Shown piece by piece: positions 26,928 through 36,603 of a stretch of 64,000 bases of DNA. Every line of letters begins with the position of its first letter. Positions within the stretch are counted from its first letter, which is position 1. Made by a program: the position numbers and the translations under genes. The notes under the pieces were generated by a model, which made no database searches, was not told the DNA's origin, and saw only the letters and a list, made by a program, of their open reading frames with translations. The DNA lies in NCBI RefSeq assembly GCF_947487575.1, contig NZ_CANKXG010000010.1:1-64000 (forward strand), given 5' to 3'. The DNA is from an uncultured Algibacter sp. (GTDB lineage Bacteria; Bacteroidota; Bacteroidia; Flavobacteriales; Flavobacteriaceae).

Positions 26928-29444
26928 TTAATGTTTTAAGGTAAAATGTTCTTTAAACTCTCGTTTAATATTATTATCATCTTTAAAAAAAACTTTAAAC
27001 CAGTAATCGGATTGGGGCATAATTTTGCCATTAAATGTTCCATCCCATCCTTTATCATTAGGATTTAACTGTTTTAACAGTTTTCCATGCCTATCAAAAA
27101 TAAAAACCTCTGACTCATTTAAAGCTTCTATTCCTATAATTTGCCAGTAGTCATTATAATTATCATTGTTAGGTGTGAAAAACTTCATGAAGTCAATAAT
27201 AGTTCTTTCTATAGTAACAAAGCCACAACCTTTGGTGTCAATAATTTGAAATGTATGATATCCGGGTTTTAAGTTCATAAATGTGCCTAATTCTTGTGTA
27301 GGCATATTGTCTACAGAGAAAATATAATTACCAAAGCCACTAGCAGTAATTTCTACAGTATGGTTTTTAGAAAATGGTAATGAAGTAACAAGAACATCCA
27401 AAATTTGTGGAGGTCCAGAAGGAAAAACAGTTGCTTGTTTGGTGAAATTACAACCTGTATCAATAAATGTTGCATTAACGGAATAATCACCAGGATTTGG
27501 TGCAGCTAACCTGCTTGATGTTTCACCAGGGATTATATTACCCTCAAAAAACCATTCAAAACTGTGATTTACATCTGATAAACCTGTATCAATAATAGGG
27601 AAATCATATTCCAAGTTAACCGTGTCATCACTATTTAAACAGATTAAAGTATCTTCAATATCATAAATAGGAGGGACATTAATAGTTATTGTAAATGGTA
27701 AGTAGGAGAAACATCCAGAAACTATATGCGTTTTTTTAGCATAAATTTGATATGTAACTTCTCCAGTTGTAGTATAGTGTGTTGCTATTAGACTTATATT
27801 ATTTATAGCATTTTCACCTGAAGTATGATAAGATATTCTAAAATCACTTGCTGAATCTGTCCCAAGAGCAAAATTATCTAAAAGTGTTAAATCAATAATG
27901 GTTTCATAATCATAGTCGTCATCACAATAAAACTGATCTGGAATTTGGAATGAAATTGGTGTTTCAGGACCAATTATTTCAACTCTTTCACTACTGGTGG
28001 TAATACATCCATATTGTTCAAAAATGAAATTAGAATATATACCTTTTATTAGATTGTTAAAAATGATTTCACCGTTATTATCAGCAACTATTTCTTGAGG
28101 CACTAAAAGCACACCATCATGAGTAAACTCTAATGTATAACTTGTAAGTGGTGTTAATCCAGAAAATGTTAATTGACCTTCTGGGGTGACACAATTTGTA
28201 TAGTTTCTTTTGCTTATAGTATAGTTTGGAGCTTCCGGGTCTGCTAATTCAAACACAGTATTAATGGTTGTATCACAACCTGAAAAGCTTATTGAAACAT
28301 TAGAGTACGACCCAGAATCTAAGTCTGTTATTTCAATAACGCCTTCGCTGTTAGCGATATAGATTGTTTCAGGCACAAAAACACCATCATCCACATAGCT
28401 TATTTCGTACGACACCCCTTCAGTTAAACCAGAAAAAATAAGTTTTCCATCTTGTCCATCGCATATACTTGGGTTCTCTTGAATGGCATTTACAATGAAA
28501 GGTACAAACGATTCATCAACTTCTTCAAGAATATAATAATAAGTAAATCTAATTGATTCTTTGGCAGGAATATCTCCTAAATTAAATGCAATGGAAATAG
28601 CTTCGTCAACATTTGTTCTAGCGGCCCCCTCTGTGTTTAAAAAACCATAGCCATTCCATACATCACTTGCTGATCTGTTGTTAAAACCGCCAAAAGAAAC
28701 CCTAGCTTTATCATTGTTAGCATAAAAGCTAACGTTAGAACCATCCATGTCTTCTGGAATTAAAAGAGGGTTTTGTGACGCAGTTACAAGACAGGTTTGG
28801 TCAGTGAGAGAACTTGCTTGAGAAATAATTTCTATATCTGTTTCATAAACCCCACTTAGCGTCACATTATTATCTGGGTCTACATTATGCATAAAAAAAA
28901 TATTGGTTTTCGTGACATCAGATAAATTTTTTATAAATGTTGTCATTTGAATAAACAGCCCATCTTGAGTAATACTATAGTATCTTTTTATGTTAAGGCC
29001 ATTTACGTTACCTTCCCATGATATTTGAGCAATATCTTCAAAGCAATCTGAGGATATTACATTAACACCACTGATTTTTCCAGGAATTTGTGGTATTTCA
29101 TCACTGCTGTTATTGCTATAATTAATCTCGTTTATTTCAATAGTGAAACCTTCTTCTGGTAGTCCAGGAGAGAAAAAATCACCATCATAATCTACCCAAC
29201 CATCATTTAAAGGGTTTGCTATAAAACCAAAAAGATAATTTTCGATTTCCCTATTATTATGGAAAGAAGCAGGCTTTTGTGAAGTTTTTGCACCATAAAC
29301 GCCTTTCGAATTTATGCCAATTTCTACTAAATTACCTTTAGCCCAACCTTCTCCATCAATTTTATAAGCTTCAAGTTGTGCGGAGCTTATATTTACACTT
29401 ATAATAAAAAAGAAAATAAAAAACTCTTGGAGGTATTTAAACAT
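26928..29444 (-). CDS. Large secreted protein with gliding-type C-terminal domain (T9SS type B)
   Basis: From the ATG at 29444 there are 838 residues. A signal peptide (FFIFFFIISVNISSAQ) is followed by a region resembling other surface proteins, then two related repeats (about 320-400 and 405-490; each has a GLT-x-SYxxxFxxDGV-like core) and further adhesin-like domains. The C-terminal about 90 residues, with FFTPNNDNYNDYWQI, VFIFDRHGKLLKQL and GWDGTFNGK, form a CHU_C gliding-motility-associated domain that works as a type B T9SS signal. Likely a cell-surface adhesin. The frame to 29468 only adds residues before the signal. Confidence 0.88.
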   Translation of the reverse strand: MFKYLQEFFIFFFIISVNISSAQLEAYKIDGEGWAKGNLVEIGINSKGVYGAKTSQKPASFHNNREIENYLFGFIANPLNDGWVDYDGDFFSPGLPEEGFTIEINEINYSNNSSDEIPQIPGKISGVNVISSDCFEDIAQISWEGNVNGLNIKRYYSITQDGLFIQMTTFIKNLSDVTKTNIFFMHNVDPDNNVTLSGVYETDIEIISQASSLTDQTCLVTASQNPLLIPEDMDGSNVSFYANNDKARVSFGGFNNRSASDVWNGYGFLNTEGAARTNVDEAISIAFNLGDIPAKESIRFTYYYILEEVDESFVPFIVNAIQENPSICDGQDGKLIFSGLTEGVSYEISYVDDGVFVPETIYIANSEGVIEITDLDSGSYSNVSISFSGCDTTINTVFELADPEAPNYTISKRNYTNCVTPEGQLTFSGLTPLTSYTLEFTHDGVLLVPQEIVADNNGEIIFNNLIKGIYSNFIFEQYGCITTSSERVEIIGPETPISFQIPDQFYCDDDYDYETIIDLTLLDNFALGTDSASDFRISYHTSGENAINNISLIATHYTTTGEVTYQIYAKKTHIVSGCFSYLPFTITINVPPIYDIEDTLICLNSDDTVNLEYDFPIIDTGLSDVNHSFEWFFEGNIIPGETSSRLAAPNPGDYSVNATFIDTGCNFTKQATVFPSGPPQILDVLVTSLPFSKNHTVEITASGFGNYIFSVDNMPTQELGTFMNLKPGYHTFQIIDTKGCGFVTIERTIIDFMKFFTPNNDNYNDYWQIIGIEALNESEVFIFDRHGKLLKQLNPNDKGWDGTFNGKIMPQSDYWFKVFFKDDNNIKREFKEHFTLKH

Positions 29445-29610
29445 ATGACTGTAAGCTATTAAGTACAATTATAGGTATAAATATTTAAATTTTGCATAAT
29501 ATAATTTAGTAATGGATTAAAGGGAAATAAATGGCTATGAAATCAATTTAACTAACTATTGCATTTAAAAATGAAATTAATTTTTTAACTTTAACGAGAG
29601 AAAATAAAAC

Positions 29611-32448
29611 ATGATTTTTAAGAATAAGTGTTATTTCATATTAATTATTTCGTGTATTGTTTTAAGCATAGGATTTTTAAATGCACAAGAAACCAGTAGC
29701 ACAGATGGAATATCGAGGTTGTCCTTTGCCGAAAAAATATACCTACAACTAAACAATTCTGTATTTACTAACAACGAAACCATATGGTTTAAAGCTATAG
29801 TTACAGATGCCAAAAACGCACCTACAGTACTAAGTGGTATTTTGCATGTAGAACTTATCGATTTTGATAAGGAAATTGTAGCAACCAAAAAGTTAAAGTT
29901 AGTAAATGGTATAGCGGACAATGGTTTTCAATTGGAGCAAACTTATACTCCTGGGCGTTATTTAATAAGGGCCTACACAGCGTGGAATAAGAACTTTGGC
30001 GACGATTTTATATTCAAGCAATATGTTAACCTAGTTCCTGCCAATAGCAACCAACGGCCATCGCCCATACAAAACATAACATTGTATCAAGTAGGGGAAG
30101 GCCAACACGAGGTATTTGCCCAACTTTTCCCAGAACTTATAAAACCCGACTATAAAAAGGATGTAACGGTTTACATTAAAACCGAAACGTTTTTAGATAC
30201 TATAGAAATTAAAAGAGAAAAGGGTTTTTACAAGTTACAATATGTACTTCCTAAAGATGCAGTTTCGGTAAACCTAAAAATGAAACTAGAGGACACCAAG
30301 CTAAAAAACTTTCAAACAAGGGAAGAGAAAACATACAACAAAACCATCGCCATAGATAGAGAATTTATAGACCTACAGTTTTTTCCTGAAAGCGGAAAGT
30401 TAATTGATGGCTTAACCAGTAAACTCGCATTTAAAGCACTAAACTATAAAGGCTTGGGTAAAGATATTAAAGGCGTTATCGTTGATGAAAAGGATAGTGT
30501 TGTTGCTACCATTAAAACCAATAATCTAGGCATGGGTTATGTGCTTTTTACACCAAAAATGCACAAAGCTTATTATGGTAAAATTAATTCTAAACACCAA
30601 GTTGCCCGTAAGTTTGAACTCCCCAAGGTGTATCCCGAAGGCCATGTTTTAGGCATAACGGAAACAACAAGTTACATGAACATAAATGTAATTTCCAAGG
30701 TTAAAACCACCGATAATTATTGGATGCAACTTAAATCCAAAGGCGAAATATTAAAGGAATTTCCAGTAACATTATCCGATGCACCTTATAATACCTCTAT
30801 ACCAAAACAAAAATTACCCCAGGGCATTCTTAATGTAACATTGTTAAGTGAGAATAAAACACCGTTAAGTGAGCGTTTGTTTTTTCATCTTAAGGAAGGC
30901 AACAATTTAAGCATAACCAAAGAAACTGAACAGCAATATTACAGCCAGAGAGATAAAACGGCTCTTAAGTTTAATGTTACCAATAGTAATGGACTCCCAG
31001 TGGAGGCGAACCTTTCCGTATTAGTTGTAGATAAAAATCAATTAGAACAAACCGAACAATTTAAGGGGAACATTCTATCTTATTTTTTATTAAACTCAGA
31101 ATTAAAGGGGCATATTGAGAATCCTACGCATTACTTTAATGATGATAATATTTTCAGAAAACGAGATTTAGAAGCCCTTATGCTTACACAGGGTTGGCGC
31201 AATTATAAATATAGTTTTAACGATGCAAACCATGTTTTTGATGTACAACCTGAAACCGCCTTACGTGTTTCTGGAAAAGTACGTTCCATCTGGAATGAAA
31301 ACAAAGCGCCTAAAAATAGGGTTAATCTAAATGTACTCACTTCGGGGGAGCCACCGGGGTTCTACTCTTGTAAGCCTGATAGTATTGGTAATTTTGCTTT
31401 TGATTTAATTCACTCTTATGGAGATAAGCTAGAACTTAAAATACAATCTTCCAACAAAAAAGGAAAACCTAAATTTTATCAAATCATTCTTGATGAACCT
31501 GTACCTTCTCCTAAAATCACTTATGAGAAAGAAGAGGTAATAGCGCTCTCGGATAGTGTTATAAATGACTTTTTAGAGATTAAAAAACAAGAAAGACAAG
31601 CCGTAGCGGGGTTCGATTTGGACGACAGCACCATACCGTTGGATGCCGTAGAATTGACGGGTTACAACGTAACGCCAGAACGCGAAAGAATATTTAAACT
31701 CCACGGACCTCCAGATATCGTCATAAATAATGAAGAAATCGAAGAGAGAGAAGAAAAATGGATGTCTGGCTTGTACGATTTATTACGTGTTAAGTTTCCT
31801 CATGATATTCTTTTTAAACAAGCAACATCGGCAGAGGCTGCCTTTGGGTTTGGTCATCCATTAATAACATTATTAGTTCCTTTTGATTTTGCTTGGATTG
31901 CCAGTGCAGATATTACTGTTATGCTTATAGATGGTGAAGTTGTTCGGAGCGAATATTATTTACTTTTGCCAGGTTTACCAGTTGAAAACATTAAACACGT
32001 AGAAATTTTTGAAAGACCAAAAGGAAATGTCCTCGATTATATTGCAGAGGCATTTCCGTTACAGCCTATTTCATCAGTTTATGGACTGGCAGGTCTAAAT
32101 ACTGCCTTTATTAATATACTTACCTACGGTAAAAATGGTCTTGCAGCTCTTGAAGTTCCAAAAGGATTATTCCAAGGGCATATCGCGGGGTTTTCTGTTA
32201 CCCCCGAGTTTTATCAACCAAAATACGAAACCTTAAAACCTGAAGATTGGGATATTCCAGATTTACGCCCAGTATTACATTGGGAGCCTTCTTTGTTCAC
32301 CGATAATAAAGGAGACATTGAACTGGAATTTTACAATGATGATATCATTGGTGACAAACTCATCATTATAGAGGCCATTACACCTCATGGAAAAATTGGC
32401 TATTTTGAGACCTCTTATACTGTGGAAAAACGATTGGAAAATTATTAA
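29611..32448 (+). CDS. Large exported macroglobulin-like (MG2) protein
   Basis: This 945-residue protein has a signal peptide (FILIISCIVLSIGFLNAQ) and an MG2-like opening (EKIYLQLNNSVFTNNETIWF, TPGRYLIRAYTAW). The middle holds further Ig-like domains, and a plug-like part near 720-800 (VKFPHDILFKQ) suggests similarity to TonB-receptor plugs without a barrel. It resembles the large macroglobulin-like proteins common in Flavobacteriia, whose function is not established. Parts are richer in GC than the neighbours. It is alone on its strand, between the surface protein and the haem cluster. Confidence 0.75.
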   Translation: MIFKNKCYFILIISCIVLSIGFLNAQETSSTDGISRLSFAEKIYLQLNNSVFTNNETIWFKAIVTDAKNAPTVLSGILHVELIDFDKEIVATKKLKLVNGIADNGFQLEQTYTPGRYLIRAYTAWNKNFGDDFIFKQYVNLVPANSNQRPSPIQNITLYQVGEGQHEVFAQLFPELIKPDYKKDVTVYIKTETFLDTIEIKREKGFYKLQYVLPKDAVSVNLKMKLEDTKLKNFQTREEKTYNKTIAIDREFIDLQFFPESGKLIDGLTSKLAFKALNYKGLGKDIKGVIVDEKDSVVATIKTNNLGMGYVLFTPKMHKAYYGKINSKHQVARKFELPKVYPEGHVLGITETTSYMNINVISKVKTTDNYWMQLKSKGEILKEFPVTLSDAPYNTSIPKQKLPQGILNVTLLSENKTPLSERLFFHLKEGNNLSITKETEQQYYSQRDKTALKFNVTNSNGLPVEANLSVLVVDKNQLEQTEQFKGNILSYFLLNSELKGHIENPTHYFNDDNIFRKRDLEALMLTQGWRNYKYSFNDANHVFDVQPETALRVSGKVRSIWNENKAPKNRVNLNVLTSGEPPGFYSCKPDSIGNFAFDLIHSYGDKLELKIQSSNKKGKPKFYQIILDEPVPSPKITYEKEEVIALSDSVINDFLEIKKQERQAVAGFDLDDSTIPLDAVELTGYNVTPERERIFKLHGPPDIVINNEEIEEREEKWMSGLYDLLRVKFPHDILFKQATSAEAAFGFGHPLITLLVPFDFAWIASADITVMLIDGEVVRSEYYLLLPGLPVENIKHVEIFERPKGNVLDYIAEAFPLQPISSVYGLAGLNTAFINILTYGKNGLAALEVPKGLFQGHIAGFSVTPEFYQPKYETLKPEDWDIPDLRPVLHWEPSLFTDNKGDIELEFYNDDIIGDKLIIIEAITPHGKIGYFETSYTVEKRLENY

Positions 32449-32526
32449 GATATTAACTTCACAACGTCCTTAGCAATCCTTCGACTGCGCTAAAGATAAC
32501 TTATGCTTATTTCAATTGATGATTTT

Positions 32527-33519
32527 TTATCCATTTAAAATCTTAACAACATCCTTTGCAAAGTAACTGGCAATAATATCGGCTCCGGCGCGCTTAAAGG
32601 CCATTGTGGTTTCGAGCATCACTTGGTCGTGGTCTAGCCAACCTTTTTCAGCAGCGGCTTTTATCATAGCATATTCTCCCGAAACTTGATATACAGCCAC
32701 AGGAACATCAACTTCGTTTTTAATCTCTCTAAGGATATCTAAATAAGAAATACCTGGTTTTACCATAACAATATCGGCGCCTTCATCAATATCCATTTCG
32801 GTTTCTCGAATGGCTTCAAAACGATTCCCATAATCCATTTGATATGTTTTTTTGTCCTTTGGAATATCTTTCAAATCTACGGGAGCAGAATCTAAAGCGT
32901 CACGGAAAGGCCCATAAAATGCGGAAGCATATTTTGCAGAATAACTCATAATACCCGTATTTATAAAGCCCTCATCTTCTAAAGCTTCACGAATGGTTAA
33001 AATACGTCCGTCCATCATATCACTTGGTGCCACAAAATCGGCTCCAGCTTCAGCGTGAGAAACACTCATTTCTGCTAAAAACTCAGAAGTGTCATCATTA
33101 ACTATTTGCCCGTTTTCAATAATACCATCATGTCCGTATGCAGAATATGGGTCAAGTGCAACATCTGTAATAACTAGCATATCCGGACATGCATTTTTAA
33201 CTGTTTTTATAGCCCGTTGCATCAATCCATTTGGATTTAATGCTTCTTTTCCTGCATTGTCTTTTAAGTTATCTGGTACTTTTACAAAAAGTAAAACCGA
33301 TTTTAAACCAAGTTTCCAAAGTTCTTTGACTTCGCCCTCTAGGAAATCTAAACTATAACGAAAGTAATTTGGCATTGATGGGATTTCGTCTTTTACGCCT
33401 TTGCCTTCTACCACAAAAAGCGGTACTAAAAAATCGTTTGGTGTTATAACTGTTTCTCGGACTAATGAGCGGATGGCTTCATTCGTTCTTAATCTTCGGT
33501 TTCTTTTTAATGGGAACAT
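32527..33519 (-). CDS. hemB: Delta-aminolevulinic acid dehydratase (porphobilinogen synthase)
   Basis: From the ATG at 33519 the protein has 330 residues. It contains the Schiff-base Lys regions VMVKPGISYLDI and the catalytic Lys region upstream. The metal loop reads DVALDPYSAYGHDG, with Asp and Ala in place of the zinc-binding Cys, so it belongs to the zinc-independent, magnesium-type enzymes. It condenses two aminolevulinates to porphobilinogen. It is the last gene of the minus-strand haem operon, 26 bp after hemF. An earlier in-frame start at 33561 would overlap hemF and lengthen the N-terminus. Confidence 0.96.
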   Translation of the reverse strand: MFPLKRNRRLRTNEAIRSLVRETVITPNDFLVPLFVVEGKGVKDEIPSMPNYFRYSLDFLEGEVKELWKLGLKSVLLFVKVPDNLKDNAGKEALNPNGLMQRAIKTVKNACPDMLVITDVALDPYSAYGHDGIIENGQIVNDDTSEFLAEMSVSHAEAGADFVAPSDMMDGRILTIREALEDEGFINTGIMSYSAKYASAFYGPFRDALDSAPVDLKDIPKDKKTYQMDYGNRFEAIRETEMDIDEGADIVMVKPGISYLDILREIKNEVDVPVAVYQVSGEYAMIKAAAEKGWLDHDQVMLETTMAFKRAGADIIASYFAKDVVKILNG

Positions 33520-33545
33520 AGTAAAATGTTTATTCGTTGATGCGT

Positions 33546-35069
33546 TTATTTGTTTATCCAATCAATTGGATTTTTCAATACTTCGATTAATTTTTCTTCT
33601 TCGCTTCCAGCTTCTGGATGATGGTCGTAAACCCATTGTACATGTGGTGGTAAACTCATTAAAATACTTTCAATACGTCCGTTGGTTTTTAATCCAAACA
33701 GCGTGCCTTTATCGTGTACTAAATTAAATTCCACATAGCGTCCGCGACGTATTTCTTGCCAATTACGTTGTGCCTTTGTATATGATAAATCTTTTCGCTT
33801 TTCAACTATGGGTGCATAAGCTTCAAGAAAACTATCGCCAACTTCAGTTACAAAGTTATACCAATTTTCCATAGTCATATCGTCTGAAGCTTTACAATAA
33901 TCGAAAAATAAACCACCTAATCCTCTGCCTTCATTTCGGTGAGCGTTGTAAAAGTATTCATCGCAACGTGCTTTATATTTTGGATAAAATTCTGAATTAT
34001 GCTTGTCGCAAGCCGTTTTGCAGGTTTGATGAAAATGTTTTGCGTCTTCTTCAAACAGGTAGTAAGGTGTTAAGTCTTGTCCACCACCAAACCAGCTGTC
34101 AATAATATCACCAGCTTCATTATACATTTCAAAATAACGCCAGTTGGCGTGTACGGTTGGCACCATTGGATTTTTTGGATGCAGTACTAAGCTTAATCCA
34201 CAAGCAAAAAAATCAACATCGCCCACTTTAAAATAGGCTTGCATGGATTTTGGTAGTTTACCATGGACTCCAGAAATATTTACACCACCTTTTTCAAAGA
34301 CGTTACCATTTTCAATAACGCGTGTGCGTCCGCCACCCCCTTCAGGACGTTTCCAAATATCTTCTTGGAATGTTGCTTTGCCATCAATCGTTTCCAGTTT
34401 TGACGTGATACGGTCTTGTAAATTTTCTATGTATTGGTAGAATTTGTCTTTCATTGATTGATTGTCTTTCAAACCTACAAGGTCTTTGAGACCTTGCAGG
34501 TTAAGTGAAGAATTAGAGTTTTCGGGACCTGAAAGGTTTTCAAAACCTTGTAGGTCTTCTTTATGTGCGTATTTAAAATTATCAATATCTTCAAATAAGC
34601 TTAAGATATATTCTTTTTCTTTAGTTAAAGTGTTTTCTAAATAAGAATGAAAAGAAGTGAATTCGTAGTGTTCAAAATTTTTAACTAATCCATGATTTTC
34701 GGGGTTTTTATGAACGTAGATAATTAAATTTTTCAGGTAATTCTCATCTTGTATTTTTTTTCTTTTGAAGTGTTTTTCAAAGAGGCTTCCAGTTCTATTT
34801 TGTTGTTTATTATAAGCTTTAGCGTAAGCATTAAAGAGATTTGAAAATGATTGCGTTGCTAATGATTCTTCCGAAATAATTTTTACAACTAGATGAAAAT
34901 GATTGTTCATCAAACAATATGCAATAATATCAACTTTATTATTTAAATGTTCTTCAATCAATTTTAAGAAATAAAACATATTATCTTCATTCTGAAAAAT
35001 AATATCGCTATTAATTCCTCGATTAAAAATATGATAATAATGATTTTTTTCTAATATTTCGAGTTTCAT
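33546..35069 (-). CDS. hemF: RAYT transposase fused in frame to coproporphyrinogen III oxidase HemF
   Basis: One open frame of 507 codons. Residues 1-165 are a REP-associated tyrosine transposase: HUH motif NHFHLVV (His57, His59), catalytic Tyr118 in IYVHKNP. Residues 170-205 are a translation of two REP hairpins (DLQGFENL, LQGLKDLVGL). Residues 206-507, from an internal ATG at 34454, are a complete 302-residue HemF, with EGGGGRTRVIENG, VHANWRYFEM, GGGQDLTPYYLF and RGRYVEFNLVHDKG. HemF oxidises coproporphyrinogen III with O2. HemF may be made as a fusion, from the internal start, or both. It precedes hemB by 26 bp. Confidence 0.9.
   Translation of the reverse strand: MKLEILEKNHYYHIFNRGINSDIIFQNEDNMFYFLKLIEEHLNNKVDIIAYCLMNNHFHLVVKIISEESLATQSFSNLFNAYAKAYNKQQNRTGSLFEKHFKRKKIQDENYLKNLIIYVHKNPENHGLVKNFEHYEFTSFHSYLENTLTKEKEYILSLFEDIDNFKYAHKEDLQGFENLSGPENSNSSLNLQGLKDLVGLKDNQSMKDKFYQYIENLQDRITSKLETIDGKATFQEDIWKRPEGGGGRTRVIENGNVFEKGGVNISGVHGKLPKSMQAYFKVGDVDFFACGLSLVLHPKNPMVPTVHANWRYFEMYNEAGDIIDSWFGGGQDLTPYYLFEEDAKHFHQTCKTACDKHNSEFYPKYKARCDEYFYNAHRNEGRGLGGLFFDYCKASDDMTMENWYNFVTEVGDSFLEAYAPIVEKRKDLSYTKAQRNWQEIRRGRYVEFNLVHDKGTLFGLKTNGRIESILMSLPPHVQWVYDHHPEAGSEEEKLIEVLKNPIDWINK
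34473..34501. repeat. REP hairpin 1 (29 bp)
   Basis: ACCTACAAGGTCT, a 3-base loop and AGACCTTGCAGGT; it lies inside the RAYT-HemF frame, 18 bp before the internal hemF ATG. Confidence 0.85.
34527..34555. repeat. REP hairpin 2 (29 bp)
   Basis: ACCTGAAAGGTTTT, C, AAAACCTTGTAGGT, with two mismatches in the stem; it lies inside the RAYT-HemF frame. Confidence 0.82.
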
Positions 35070-35087
35070 TTTAATCTTTTGATTTAG

Positions 35088-35116
35088 ACCTACAAGGTTT
35101 TTAAAACCTCGCAGGT
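35088..35116. repeat. REP hairpin 3 (29 bp)
   Basis: ACCTACAAGGTTT, TTA, AAACCTCGCAGGT; it lies 18 bp upstream of the RAYT ATG, between the GNAT gene and the RAYT. Confidence 0.85.
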
Positions 35117-35141
35117 CTTATTAAGCTTATAGGTTAAATAT

Positions 35142-35684
35142 TTACTCAATCTCTTTATACAATTCGTACAGCTCCATGTTTAGAGGCGCTTCTCCTGGAG
35201 GTGTAAACTCATTTTTTAGTGTTTTTATCCAAGTAAAATTATTGTTTTCGGCAACTTTAAGACTTCCTATATTCTTTTTATGAGAAATGATTTGAAGTGT
35301 TTCTATGCCTAAATTTTCAAAAGCATAGTCTGATAATAGTTTTACAGCTTCCGTTGTTAAGCCCTTGCCTTCAAAATTATAATCAATACAATAGGCAAAC
35401 TCTCCCCGTTTCTTACCCCAATCTAGCGCTTTAATATAGACTAAGCCAATTATTTTATGGCTTTCGTTTTGTTTTAGAGTGAACAAAAATTCTTCTTTAG
35501 AGTCGAATCGCTTTACCTTCTTTTCAACAAAAATCTTTGATAAATCTGGTGTTAAATTCTGCTCTAATGTTTTTGGAAAATAGCGTTTTAATCGGTCTTC
35601 ATTAGCTACTGCAAAGTTGCAAATAGACCATCCGTCTTTTGGATGTATAGGTGAAATATAATATGCCCCTAAATTAAGCTGCAT
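35142..35684 (-). CDS. GNAT family N-acetyltransferase (RimJ/RimL type)
   Basis: This 180-residue protein has the RimJ/RimL-like GNAT fold: an N-terminal strand region, acetyl-CoA site near YNFEGKGLTTEAVKLLSDYAF (about 110-130) and the typical GIETLQIISHKKNIGSLKVAENN that follows. The substrate is unknown; relatives modify protein N-termini or small molecules. It overlaps the upstream CysZ-like gene by 11 bp and is part of the haem operon. Confidence 0.9.
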   Translation of the reverse strand: MQLNLGAYYISPIHPKDGWSICNFAVANEDRLKRYFPKTLEQNLTPDLSKIFVEKKVKRFDSKEEFLFTLKQNESHKIIGLVYIKALDWGKKRGEFAYCIDYNFEGKGLTTEAVKLLSDYAFENLGIETLQIISHKKNIGSLKVAENNNFTWIKTLKNEFTPPGEAPLNMELYELYKEIE

Positions 35685-36432
35685 TTACAGGATTAGTTTT
35701 TTGTTGAAGTGCCTCGACAGTTCGCGTTGAAGCAGCCGTTACCGATAAAGGTAGCACTAAAATTACACCTATTATTGGGATAAATAAAAAGAGAATAAAA
35801 ACAATGCCATTCCCAATAGCTAAACCTCGATTTTTTCTAACAAACTGAACACTTTCTTTGTATTGAAAATGACGTTCTAAAGTGTAATCCATATTACCAA
35901 AACCAGCGTAATAGGCTTGTAACAAAAAGAGTAATATGGTTGAAAATATATTGATTACTGGTATGAATTTTAAAAGTAGAATAGGAATAGTTATAAGTAA
36001 TTCCATGAATAGGTTTCTTCCGTTAATTTTTATACCACGTACAAGTTGTTGCATGAAGGTGGTATTTCTATGTGAATGTGCTGGATTACCTGTAAAATGA
36101 GCTTCAATTTTTTCTGAAACGGGACTCATAAATGGTGCAGATAATGCCATTATTATATGTTTGAAAAGGATGAGCCCGATAACAACAACAATTAATCCGC
36201 CAATGAAATTGCTAATAGAAGCAAAAGTCTCATGTCCCCAATCCCAAATCCAAATTTTTGAAATGAAATGACCTATATTATCTGATAAACCATAGGCTGA
36301 ACCAAAAACCGCTATTGCTGTTATGAAGCTTATAAGCATAGGAATAGCAAAGTATTTCCAGAGTTTTAGTTTTGATATTAAACTGAAAGCACCGAAGTAT
36401 GCTTTAATTCCTGAAATGATGTTTTTAATCAT
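35674..36432 (-). CDS. EI24/CysZ-like integral membrane protein
   Basis: This 252-residue protein has about five or six hydrophobic helices (near 27-50, 75-100, 143-172 and 202-235) and the EI24-domain feature ALSAPFMSPVSEKIE. CysZ relatives move sulfate or act as membrane channels. Its place between hemE and hemF suggests co-expression with haem synthesis, but no direct role is shown. Confidence 0.82.
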   Translation of the reverse strand: MIKNIISGIKAYFGAFSLISKLKLWKYFAIPMLISFITAIAVFGSAYGLSDNIGHFISKIWIWDWGHETFASISNFIGGLIVVVIGLILFKHIIMALSAPFMSPVSEKIEAHFTGNPAHSHRNTTFMQQLVRGIKINGRNLFMELLITIPILLLKFIPVINIFSTILLFLLQAYYAGFGNMDYTLERHFQYKESVQFVRKNRGLAIGNGIVFILFLFIPIIGVILVLPLSVTAASTRTVEALQQKTNPVNAA

Positions 36433-36444
36433 GACGCTAGTTTT

Positions 36445-36595
36445 GCGTTAGGGATTGAGGCATTTGTTGAAGCTCTTTTTGTGTTGTTGCACCTATGCAA
36501 CACAAAAAAGCGACTGCCGAAAGCCCGACCTACTTTTTTATAACGATAAGTAGATTTTTAAAACCTAATGTTACATAAAAAAGTGGGTAACGCCC
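36445..36595 (+). repeat. Dispersed structured element, copy B
   Basis: It begins GCGTTAGGGATTG and ends GGGTAACGCCC, with AAAGCCCGACC inside. GCGTTA pairs with TAACGC. Two inner hairpins are visible: CTTTTTGTGTTG with CAACACAAAAAAG, and ACCTACTTTTTTAT with ATAAAAAAGTGGGT. It lies between hemE and the CysZ-like gene, antisense to the operon. Confidence 0.72.
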
Positions 36596-36603
36596 ATAAT
36601 ATT

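Larger units (their letters stand above)
34473..35116 (-). mobile_element. RAYT gene with flanking REP hairpins
   Basis: The transposase reading frame (from 35069) is bounded by REP copies at 35088-35116 on its 5' side and 34473-34501 and 34527-34555 on its 3' side. RAYT enzymes are domesticated IS200-like HUH nucleases that bind and cut REP hairpins. The catalytic residues look intact (His57, His59, Tyr118). Three more REP copies lie at 37646, 37697 and 63770. Confidence 0.82.

Noticed and set aside
33520-33561. Longer N-terminus of HemB overlapping hemF
   Set aside because: The added 14 residues are of low complexity and overlap the hemF stop; the ATG at 33519 directly precedes the conserved RNRRLR start of HemB.
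36433-36603. Small protein gene between hemE and the CysZ-like gene
   Set aside because: No frame of useful length; the stretch is explained by the structured element copy B.
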